DNA of 64,000 nucleotides. Source: Pleurodeles waltl (taxonomy: Eukaryota; Chordata; Amphibia; Caudata; Salamandridae). The position numbers and the translations under genes are program-made. The notes below the pieces were generated by a model. The model was not told the origin of the DNA and searched no databases. It saw nothing but the letters and a program-made list of their open reading frames with translations. Positions 54,801-64,000 of the stretch are shown here, piece by piece. Within the stretch, counting starts at the first letter, position 1; every line of letters begins with the position of its first letter. Location of the stretch: the NCBI RefSeq assembly GCF_031143425.1, contig NC_090439.1, positions 640,895,465 through 640,959,464 of the forward strand, written 5' to 3'.

Positions 54801-56780
54801 GTGTCTTGTTGCTTGAACAAGGTGACAGTTGCAGTGGCTCTTGAAACGTGGAGGCATGGTGGACTGAAAGCTTTGTTGGCCCCCACACCCTCTTTTTGAT
54901 TTCTCAACCATGGTGGGGAGGAGGTGCAGAGGCAATCTAGGCCAGTCCTCCAGGGCGATAGGCCTGGGGCTCAGCGGTGAACAAGAGAGTCCTTGGGATT
55001 CAGGCCCCATCTCGCTCCCTTCCTGGAGATGCACTAGGAGAAGTGACTGGCTCAAGGTGATGAAGTGAATATTCCCCGGCCATACTTTTCTGCTGGAGAC
55101 TCATTGTCCTGAGTCAGCCCGCTGCAGGTGACGTAGAGACAGGTGTGAATGTATAAAGTGAAATCTTGGCAGTTGAGAGCTTCTATTGTATTTTACCGCC
55201 ATGGGACCCTAAGGACTTGTACTTTCACCTGAGGGATTAGATCAGCTGATGACCACTGCTGGGTCGTGTGGCTCCTTTTCTATGGAAATGTATAACAAGT
55301 TTGTGTCTCACCCAATAAGCATGTCGGGGAGAATCACATGCACAAACAGTAAGTAGAAGAGATGCAAGGATATTTATGCAGTGAGGGAGAGCTCAACAGC
55401 AAACGTCTCAGAGCAATGGACTCAAAACTCTAACTGTCAACAGTCATTTAAGGACAATCGATGGACATACTTCAGATGTGTGACTTTTTGGGAAAACATT
55501 AATTTGCTAAGGAATATTTTAGGTGTGCTTCTTTTAATAGACACACTACCTATTGAAATCAGAATAGAAAGTTCACTCACAACTTTTTCTACACAAACCT
55601 GCACAGTATGGAAAGAACTCACTGGTCATCTCTGCCTTTAGCTAAAGACAAAGTCAGAGTGTTTGACGGTGCTGCGGTGTTGCCAGTGAACAGCATCAAT
55701 ACAAACCTATATCCATGTATTTAACAAAATGTAGGTCCTGGGTACTCTCTCTATCACATGTGGTGAGCATTGTATGTAATCTATTGGTATCAGAGGGTAT
55801 GGCATTTAGAATTGTTTTTAGCTATATTTAAACGATCTCATGAACAACAATCATTTTGCTATGAAATATGTGAAAGAAAGTGCATGGTCTGAAATACACA
55901 TGACTAAAACCGCTTACACCGGATGTCTAAAATGGAAAACTGTCTCGGGTGAACTTTTTTGTAATGCTATATGTGTAGAATAAAATAGTTAAATCTGAAT
56001 GCTAGGTCTGCATCATTTTAACATTTAAGCATGCAATTTTAATCTGTAAGATGTTTTAAAAGATGCCAGAAAGGAGATATAAAGTTACAACATTTTATTG
56101 ACAAAACAGTTTACCCAGAACAAGCAGCATTCACAATTTAATGCAGAATTGAAACCATAAAATGCTGACTCAAACATATCTATACAAACAAATAAACAGG
56201 AGTTAAAAAATTCAATTATGAGGGACAGTGTCTGAAGAAATATTAGACAGGAAGCCACATCTTCATTCACAATAACGTATTTTTTTAGTTTCGAGGGGCA
56301 GACAATCTGCACTCCTGATAGATGAAATTTGTGGGTAGAAAGGCTGTGGATGTAGCTTAAAGTGCAGATAAACAAAAGGTAAGGTCCTTGGAGGAATATA
56401 GAATGGATCTTTCAAGCTTTCACGTTGTCTGTGTTCAGCATTACCTGCAATCATAGAAGTAGTGTTGATATATGCATTATCTCCAAGTTTTCTGGTGCAA
56501 TAGAGGTTTGGGGTCTGTAAGGCCTTTGACTAGGTTATACTTGTAGAAACCTACAACAGGCCGGCCTCTGTAGAGGAGTGTACCTTTCTCATTCCAGGAT
56601 ACAATGTCATTAGTACCAGTTATTTTACTGAGCTACATATGCATGGGTGTTCTGTACCTTTGATTTAGATATTTAAATGTTCTTCATAGAAAGCGTCCTG
56701 CGTTGGTGTAGGTTCTTCATGCACAGGAGGTGGGGGATTTTCATAGTTAGGGGAATATAGAGTCACCCTTTTTATTTCAT
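54801..56780. other. Unassigned sequence
   Basis: No recognised repeat or gene. Short frames only. GC falls from left to right. Confidence 0.45.
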
Positions 56781-57570
56781 CCTGACCTTGACCATCATAT
56801 TATAAAATGTGTTGAAGAACAGTTGAGTACTGGTTGGTTTTGTCACAAGATTGTAAATCCGTGAGGTTTAAAATGTCTTTAAACTCACTATCCAGGCACT
56901 GTGTTTCATTTGTTCTAATGTTCCATTCATCTGGTGTTAATGTCCCCAACTCTTCTAGCTGATGCCGGGGTACCAAGTACATCTCTGGGCATTCTCCATC
57001 AGTTTCAGCTTAATGAGCTGGTTAGTAGTGAAACAGCTCTGCCTAGCAAAGAGCCTATAAACCCTCCTGGCTACTTCACCAGTTTCTTCTTAGAAAGAAT
57101 GGTAATGCGTTTATTACTGAGCTTTTTAATAAGGTGATGTTTTTTTCCAAAAATTGGACCTGACACTTTGATATCAGGACATTACCATTTAGGGCATTTA
57201 TTGTGATCTCTATATTTGCACCCATAAATCTTGGCCACACACAGACTAGCCTTTCTTTGCAAGTGGGATATCTGTGACTAGCATTTTTAGAAGGGTTAGG
57301 TTTGAACATCGACATGCCAACGGGCTGATACCTTGTCATTGCAATGTCTAGACTTCAAATCTTATGGGGTCTCTTTAAGAATTCTTTTTATAGGCTTTAG
57401 GGTTGGATTTGAGTGTACAAACAACAGGGAGATCCTGTAGAGAATACTTGCTTGCAGTCTGTAGTCTTCAAGAGCTTTTTTAACTCTTCGAGTGAGTAAC
57501 CGTGGAGTTTCTCTGTAGTGTTGTTAAAGGCCTCCAAGGATTGTGTTTTTGGGGTACATTTGTTCCACTA
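56781..57570 (-). pseudogene. Unidentified coding relic
   Basis: On the minus strand several consecutive fragments look protein-like although frames shift: 57570-57380 with RETPRLLTRRVKKALEDYR, 57339-57076 (87 codons, MTRYQPVGMSMFKPNP start), a Gly-rich stretch with GGFIGSLLG near 57060, then 56982-56800 (60 codons, MYLVPRHQLEELGTLTPDEW). I do not recognise the proteins with confidence. A cluster of small proteins, one with a GGFxGxLLG hydrophobic run and one with a LVPxxxLEEL start, would fit a large DNA transposon of Maverick/Polinton type or an integrated virus relative, but this is a guess. Confidence 0.3.
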
Positions 57571-58513
57571 TATCAGCAATCTGCTATTTGTCACTGAGAT
57601 TTTCAAACAACAGTAAGTAGGTGGTATTGGGGGCTATTGAGTGGCTTACCCTTGTGGAACACGTTCTGCACTATGTAGCATATGTTTAGATTGCAGCGGT
57701 TTTTGAAATAAGGCTTTTTCTAGCTCAGGGTGATCAACACCTTTGTGGGTGTGTCCAGCCTTATATTTCTTTTAATACTTTATTTATAAGGTGACACGTA
57801 TAAGGAAATCATCAATTACCCTTAGAGGTCGACACAAATTTTGGACTAAGATAGGAGTGTGATAACATCCTAACAAACAGCATTGACAATATTAAATCAA
57901 TAAACATCAATTTAAATTTGGAGACACACCATGACCTATGTGGGCAGGAATCACCACACCAATGTTATTAAGTTCAAACATTTATTGCCCTTTAGATTAA
58001 CAATGCTTAATTCACGTAAATCAAATGCAAGACCAAATGATTGAGGTACAGAAACAATACAGGCTGACCAAATCTTCGAAATAATCTTAACCTAGGCAGG
58101 ATATTCATCATTAACATTCAAGAACCACAATGCAAAATAACAATAATAACAGATGAATGATAGATGCAGAGTATATTTAGTTATCACCGATGAATTGTTT
58201 ACAATCAAATTATATGAAACAGTTAAATTTAGAATTTGGCATCTTTAACTATTACTCTAATTCGATAAGCATGCTTGGGCTTCATGCAAAAAAAGAAAGA
58301 AGACAAAAATTAATTTGAAAAACATCTGACTAGGGCCTAACCAAAAATAATGGTTGGATTTTCTAAAGAGAGAAAACATAAAAATCTGCGAGAAAGATAA
58401 ATGCACATTTGGTTATACCTCTCCTAAATGGATCAGCAAGCAGCAATATCTTCATCAGTTGAGCATCTGGTTTTCTTCATTTGGCAATGGCATAATAGGG
58501 AACAGTTTAGTAA
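57571..58513. other. Unassigned AT-rich sequence left of solo LTR C
   Basis: AT-rich without frames. It ends with AGTAA at 58509-58513, the left copy of the LTR target duplication; it continues after 60611. Confidence 0.45.
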
Positions 58514-60611
58514 TGTTGGAAACGGCCCCTTTTGCAGGGTCATCCCCAGTCTTTTTGCCTCCTGCCTCCTGTTTTTTCTGACCTGTTGCTGTTGGCTTTT
58601 GAACTTTGAGCACTTTACCACTGCTAACCAGTGCTAAAGTGCATATGCTCTCTGTGTAAAATGAATGGCATATTTTATTTACTAGTAAGTCCCTAGTAAA
58701 GTGCACTAGAGGTGCCAGGGCCTGTAAATCAAATGCTACTAGTGGGCCTGCAGCACTGGTTGTGCCACCCACATAAGTAGCTCTGTAATCATGTCTCAGA
58801 CCTGCCATTGCAGTGTCTGTGTGTGCAGTTTTAACTGTAAATTCGACTTGGCAAGTGTACCCACTTGACAGGCCTAAACCTTCCCTTTTCTTACATGTAA
58901 GACACCCCTACGGTAGGCCCTAGGTAGCCCCAGGGTGCAGTGTATGGTTAAGGTGGGACATATAGTAATGTGTTTTATATGTCCTGACAGTGACATATTG
59001 CTAAATTTGTTTTTCACTGTTGCAAGGCCTGTCCCTCTCATAGGTTAACATGTGGGCTACCTTTAAATATGATTAAAGTGTAGATTCCCTTTGGGTGCGG
59101 ATGGACATGTGGAGTTTGGGTCTCTGAGCTCGCAATTTAAAAATACATCTTTTAGTAAACTTGATTTTAAGATTGTGTGTTTGAAAATGCCACTGTTAGA
59201 AAGTGAGCATTTTCTTGCTTATACCATTTCTGTGCCTCTGTCTGTTTGTGGATTCCCTGTCTGGAGCAGTTTGACAGTTGGGCTGGTTGCACCTCACACT
59301 AAACAGTGACACAAAGGGAGCTGGAGTGTAGTCTGCATTTCATGATGAGCCATCTGTGCTAGGAGGGAGAGGAGGAGTGGTCTCTTACACCTGAAAGGGC
59401 TGAGCCTGTCCTCACACAATGCAGTCTCCGACCCCCTGGTGAGTGTCTGGGGCCTGGCCTGGGCAAGGCAGGATTTTGCATTCAGAAGAGACTTTACTTT
59501 GAAGTAGGCCTACTTCAAAGGAGAACTTGGGTATAAGAAGGGCACCCAAAACCACAGACTTTAGAACACTTCTGGAAACAAGAAAAACCTCTGCCTGGAG
59601 AAGAGCTGAAGAGCTGAGGAAGAAGTGCTGCCCTGCCTGTGACTATGCTTTGTGGAGCTATCCTGCAGTTGCTGCTTCTGCCAGAGTAAGAGGGCAAAGA
59701 CTGGACTTTGTGTGCCTTCCATCTTGTGAAGAAATCTCCAAGGGCTCGAATTAGAGCTTGCGTCCTGTTGTTTGAAGTCTCAGGGACAGCAAAGACTTCT
59801 CTCTACCAGCACCTGGAGTCTCTAGCAAGACTCCTGCTCTGACAAGTGGTGCCCTATCCAGTCCCTGGGCCCTTGAAAGGAAAAGCTGGTGAAAATCCAA
59901 GGAAATCGACTTTGGACGACTCCGGACCGACGCCTCTGCTGAATCCGTTGACGGCGCCTGCAACCGACTCCGTGATCTTCGCTGGAACGCGACGACCTTC
60001 GCAGGCCCGACATCCCTGCAGCCCCGCCGAAGTCCGCAACTCTGTGGAAGTCGCCGCACCACATCGTGACCGACGCCGCTCGAAGTGCGCGGATTCAACA
60101 TTTCGCACAGACGCCGTGAACCCCGACTTCACGCATCAGCTCTTTTTTATTTCTTCACCAAGGTACTGTACCTGGGGGTCTACACGACTCTGTGTCCGGC
60201 ACCGCTTGTGTCAGATTGTTGGGAACGACTCTGTCACGATGCCGTGTGAACACCTCATCGAAGCATTTTGTGTTTCTAAGTGCTATTTTTGAGTTTAATC
60301 TTTAAAAATTCATAATTTGACTTGTGTATGTCGGATATTTGTCGTTTTGGTCTTGTTTTGTTTAGATAAATATTTCCTATTTTTCTAAACTGGTGTTGTG
60401 TCATTTTGTAGTGTTTTCATAAAGTTACTGTGTGTGTTGGTACAAATACTTTACACCTAGCACTCTGAAGTTAAGCCTACTGCTCTGCCAAGCTACCAAG
60501 GGTGTAAGCAGGGGTTAGCTAAGGGTGATTCTCTTTTACCCTGACTAGAGTGAGGGTCCTTGCTTGAACAGGGGGTAACCTGACTGTCAACGAATGACCC
60601 CATTTCTAACA
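58514..60611 (+). mobile_element. Solo LTR C of the gypsy family, opposite orientation
   Basis: TGTTGGAAACGG to CCCATTTCTAACA, the reverse complement of the provirus LTR layout, so its coding direction is plus. Flanked by GTAA on both sides (AGTAA if the terminal A is counted in). It has no Harbinger-type insert: the site reads GGGACATATAGTAATG at about 58956-58971 and is the empty site for M4 and M5. TATA motif at 59532-59537, CGTCG-rich block near 59890-60120. Confidence 0.92.
59532..59537 (+). promoter_or_regulatory. TATA-like box of solo LTR C
   Basis: GGGTATAAGAAGGGC, identical to the provirus LTRs. Confidence 0.6.
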
Positions 60612-60916
60612 GTAATGTTTAGCCTTAATGTATCTAAACTGACAGAATCATAGACAAAAAGCTAAGAAACAGGAACACATAATTTCACTAGCTGAGAAAA
60701 GGAAAATCTGTAAACAGCTGAGAACTGCAAAAAACTGAAAGGAACTGAACTACATCACCTAAACTTTGGTTTATTTAAGTCTTGGAAAGCAATTAACTAG
60801 AATACCATTGGTCAGACTATGGGGTGTTTTAGTATTCAGCCAATAACTATTGATCCATGTTTCAGAAGTATATGTTCTTCATTTTCTCCATTCATGACAT
60901 GATCATCTTCTCTGAA
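60612..60916. other. Unassigned sequence between solo LTR C and Harbinger 2
   Basis: AT-rich, no frame. Continuation of the sequence broken at 58513. Confidence 0.45.
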
Positions 60917-60941
60917 CTAGGGCCAGATGTAGGTAGGAAAA

Positions 60942-60998
60942 ATTTAGCGAGTCGGAATTTGCGAGTCGTTTCGACTCGCAATTTCCGACTCGCTAAAT
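60942..60998. repeat. Subterminal hairpin, arms of about 28 bp
   Basis: Left arm TTTAGCGAGTCGGAATTTGC continues to GAGTCG; right arm is its reverse complement with about two mismatches. GCGAGTCG-like motifs recur downstream at 61025-61145, mostly as GACTCGC or GCGAGTxG. Confidence 0.85.
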
Positions 60999-61308
60999 GG
61001 TATGCAAGAAGAAAACGCGACTTCAATTTGGGACTCGCAAATGAAGTTTCACTGCAGATTGCAAGTCCACTGTTTGCGAGGTCGCTTTTGGCAACCGCGC
61101 TAAAAACGAACACGCAATTTGCGAGTGGGTGTCGCAAATTGCGACTGTGCTGCAAATTGAATGCAGGTGCAGCAGAACACTCTGGAAAACACTTCCTGGC
61201 TCTTGATGATGACATCACAGCCAGGAAGTTTACAAATACACCTGGGAGGAGGGAGGACCACACCCATTTTCAACTGCTACACTGCAAACAGAGAGAACAG
61301 CAGCTACC

Positions 61309-62770
61309 ATGGCTGAGACACCAAGGAAGCGCAAACTGAAATTTGCAGAGAAAGAGCTGGAGGTGCTGACAGAGGAGTGCTGCCAGCACCATGACCATCT
61401 TTTTGGGAGGGCAGTCCTCACTGTGCCAGAGGTGGAGAAGAGAAGAATCTGGACGGACATCCAAGACAAGATGAACTCCCTGGGTGTCAGCCACCGGAGC
61501 ATAGAAGAATTTAAAAAAAGGTGGTATGACCTGCGCTCTCGGACCAAGGAGAGGGTGGCAGAGCGGCTCCGGGAGATGAGGGGCACTGGAGGGGGACCGT
61601 CCACAATACCACCACCTACACCCCTGGAGGAAAGAGTTGAGGAGACCCTGGAGCCAGAGGCAGTGTGCGGGATGGGAGAGCTGGATACTTCAGAGCCAGG
61701 ACCATCAACCAGTGAGTACCATGAGACATGCATGTACACCCAAATATTCCATACCCCCACCCACCTTGTACACAGTAGCATGCACAACCAAAATTGCTCT
61801 ATTTCAGAGTAGCAACAACCAGAATGGTGCATTATGGGCAATGTAGTCAAGTAGGCAGTTTATAGGCAACAGTTTATTAGGAAGTTGATAACAGATGGTA
61901 GATACTGACAGTGTGTTCCCTATGTCCCACTGGTCTCCCACACAACACCCCGCCAACCAAAGCATCCAGGGGCCACAGGTCAGCCACCAGCCTGCAGACG
62001 AGTCAGGACCAGCCACCACAGAGACCTGCACCACCAACACACAGTCCCCTCAGGATGCACCAGTTGCCATACTGGTGAGTGAGCCAGCACCTGGTCCCAG
62101 CCACAGAGCCACTGTAGATGACACGGAGCCTCCACTGCGTCGCAGGCGACGTGTAAATGTACCACCAGAACCGCAGGCTGAGTCAGGGGACGCCTCCATG
62201 TCGCACGCCGAGGCCGCACTCCTACGAGGTCAGCGCCTGCAAACACAGGAGTTACGGAGAATTTCAGGGGCAATGCGGCGCATGGAGCAAAACCAAAGCA
62301 GTGGTATGCAGCTGGTACACACAGAGCTGCAACAACTGAACACACATGTGGGCGACCTTGCACTCTCCATGAGACAACTGGTGGCGGAACTCATAACAGA
62401 GAGAGAGGGTGCAAGGCGTTGTGACAGGCAGCTAATGCACCGGCTGCACCAAATGTCTGCTTCCATAGTCAGGCTGGCTGTGAACACTACTGGCCTTTCA
62501 AGGCGCACGGTCAGCCTCCAAGTAGACATGGGCCACTTTGCCAGTGATGTGGCATGTGGACTGGGACGTCTCAGCCACGCAGTTGATATCATGGAGGCAC
62601 GGCAGGTGGCTAGGGGCGCGGCTGACACACCGCAGGATAGCGAGGAGGGCTCCACCATCAGCAGTGTCTCAGCCAGTGACACCAGGGTGTTGCGCAGTGG
62701 AAGCACAAGGCAGGGCACTGCTGAGACACCAGGTACCAGCCATGCTGGCCGAGGCCGGCGTAGAATATGA
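61309..62770 (+). CDS. Harbinger Myb/SANT-like protein (two exons, 391 aa)
   Basis: Exon 1 61309-61711, donor GTGAGT; exon 2 61998-62770 after CAGCCTGCAG. Both junctions are phase 1, as in the gene at 34822, and the product has 391 residues against 392 there. Residues about 10-90 are the Myb/SANT-like domain (FAEKELEVLTEECCQHHDHLF, RRIWTDIQDKMNSLG, FKKRWYDLRSRTKERV). The linker again contains GGGPS...P.P..EERVEE and a DT before the splice site. Exon 2 has an Arg-rich patch (PPLRRRRRVNVPPEP) likely for nuclear entry, a long helical region (about 190-300) that could form coiled coil, and a Ser/Thr tail ending GRGRRRI. AATAAA follows at about 62885. Confidence 0.82.
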
Positions 62771-62883
62771 GCTCCACACTGTCCTGGGGTAGAGGCACAT
62801 GAGGTCAATGTGTCCTCATGCCAGGTGGACTGTTACAGCCCCTGAACTGTTGTCAATGTATATAGTTTTTTTTTGGTGCACAA

Positions 62884-62890
62884 AATAAAT
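62884..62890 (+). terminator. Poly(A) signal of the Myb-like gene
   Basis: AATAAA/AATAAAT about 110 nt after the stop codon, 45 bp before the LTR insertion. Confidence 0.5.
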
Positions 62891-62933
62891 AACTTGTTAG
62901 TTCCACTTCACACCTGGACTCTTTGTGTGTGAC

Positions 62934-64000
62934 TGTTAGAAATGGGGTCTTTGGTTGACAGTCAGGTTACCCCCTGTTCAGGCAAGGACCCTCACTCTAG
63001 TCAGGGTAAAAGAGAATCACCCTCAGCTAACCCCTGCTTACCCCCTTGGTAGCTTGGCAGAGCAGTAGGCTTAACTTCAGAGCGCTAGGTGTAAAGTATT
63101 TGTACCAACACACACAGTAACTTAATGAAAACACTACAAAATGACACAACACCGGTTTAGAAAAATAGGAAATATTTATCTAAACAAAACAAGACCAAAA
63201 CGACAAAAATCCGACATTCACAAGTCAAGTTATGAATTTTTGAAGATTAAACTCAAAAATAGCGCTTAGAAACAAAAATGCTTCAATGAGATGTTAACAC
63301 GGCGTCGTGACGGAGTCGTTCCCAACAAGCCGACACCAGCGGCGCCGGACACGGAGTCGTGTAGACCCCCAAGTACAGTACCTTTGGTGAAGAGTGAAAA
63401 CAAGCCGAGGCGCGAAGTCGGGAATCGCGGCATCTGTGCGAAACGTTGAATCCGTGCACTTCAAGCGGCGTCAGTCACGACGTGGTGCGGCGACTTCCAC
63501 GGAGTCGCGGACTTCAGCGGGGCTGCTGCGGCGTCGGGCCTGCGAATAGCGTCACGTTCCAGCGAAGGTCACGGCGTCAGGTGCAGGTGGCGTTACTGGA
63601 TTCAGCAGCGGCGTCGGTCCGAAGTCGATTTCCTTGGATTTCCACCAGCTTTCCTTTCAAGGGCCCAGGGACTGGATAGGGCACCACTTGTCAGGGCAGG
63701 AGTCTCTCCAGAGACTCCAGGTGCTGGCAGAGAGAAGTCTTTGCTGTCCCTGAGACTTCAAACAACAGGAGGCAAGCTCTAACTCAAGCCCTTGGAGATT
63801 TCTTCACAAGATGGAAGGCACACAAAGTCCAGTCTTTGCCCTCTTACTCTGGCAGAAGCAGCACTGCAGGAAAGCTCCACAAAGCACAGTCACAGGCAGG
63901 GCAGCACTTCTTCCTCAGCTATCAGCTCTTCTCCAGGCAGAGGTTCCTCTTGGTTCCAGAAGTGTTTCTAAAGTCTGTAGATTTGGGTGCCCTTTTTATA
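62934..64000 (-). mobile_element. Partial gypsy LTR (solo or part of a provirus), runs off the window
   Basis: Starts TGTTAGAAATGGGGTCTTTGG right after GTGAC (62929-62933) and is very close to the LTRs at 18891 and 26704 up to the TATA motif at 63993-64000, where the window ends. It belongs to the same young subfamily. Orientation suggests a minus-strand element whose internal part, if present, lies outside. Confidence 0.93.
63993..64000 (-). promoter_or_regulatory. TATA-like box of the partial LTR
   Basis: TATAAAAA on the minus strand at the family position, at the very edge of the window. Confidence 0.45.

Larger units (their letters stand above)
60920..62933 (+). mobile_element. Second Harbinger element, left part, cut by an LTR
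   Basis: Starts about 60920 with GGGCCAGATGTAGGTAGG, a terminal sequence related to M6 (GGGCCAGATTACGAG). Next is a near-perfect hairpin at 60942-60998. A Myb-like gene follows at the same distance from the end as in the element at 34224. A gypsy LTR interrupts the element at 62934, so the transposase gene and the right end would be beyond the LTR and outside the window. Confidence 0.75.

Noticed and set aside
1..64000. Host protein-coding gene
   Set aside because: Every frame with a recognisable domain belongs to a mobile element; no exon series with non-transposon domains was seen, although single small exons could escape reading by eye.

Overview
The window looks like a gene-poor, transposon-saturated stretch of a very large vertebrate genome, most probably a salamander. 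I see no host protein-coding gene. That assignment is inference from three things: the mix of long Ty3/gypsy LTR elements of the Gmr1 type, PIF/Harbinger elements with many short relatives, piggyBac and L1 relics; the deep nesting; and published reports that Gypsy and Harbinger elements expanded in newts such as Pleurodeles waltl. No database search was possible.

Layout. 0-8 kb: two solo LTRs of one gypsy superfamily (150-2250 with GTAAC target duplication, 4567-7398 with GGCAC), the second inserted inside a Harbinger-type non-autonomous element (4212-7625, TGA duplication). 8-19 kb: two more such elements carrying long CA-rich arrays (8093-8969, 17581-18849), piggyBac-associated repeats, a decayed piggyBac transposase (13038-14844, minus), TA arrays, a GC-rich minisatellite and two tRNA-like relics. 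18.9-29.2 kb: a complete gypsy provirus on the minus strand (LTRs 18891-21606 and 26704-29245, target duplication AATGA) with gag, a broken gag-protease junction and an intact 1064-codon pol, in the unusual order integrase before reverse transcriptase. 29.2-34.2 kb: unassigned repeats, a TA array and a small Harbinger-type element.

34224-43615 is the most notable object: an apparently complete Harbinger element of 9.4 kb (matching terminal inverted repeats, ATA duplication) holding an intact DDE transposase gene and two separate, intact, intron-containing Myb/SANT-like genes instead of the usual single one, plus three different minisatellites. A second Harbinger element begins at about 60920 and carries an intact homologue of the left-end Myb gene; it is interrupted at 62934 by another gypsy LTR that runs off the window.

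43.6-58.5 kb: AT-rich sequence, a piggyBac-type terminal repeat on a TTAA with about 2.8 kb of tandem and hairpin repeats, a decayed L1 on the minus strand (about 48190-53060), a worn Harbinger-type element and an unidentified coding relic at 56.8-57.6 kb. 58514-60611 is a solo gypsy LTR in the opposite orientation.

How the parts relate: the 34-43 kb Harbinger shares terminal sequence with the short palindromic elements across the window and is a plausible source of the proteins that moved them. Two such elements sit at the very same TAT site in the two LTRs of the gypsy provirus but are clearly different copies, which a single insertion into one provirus cannot explain.
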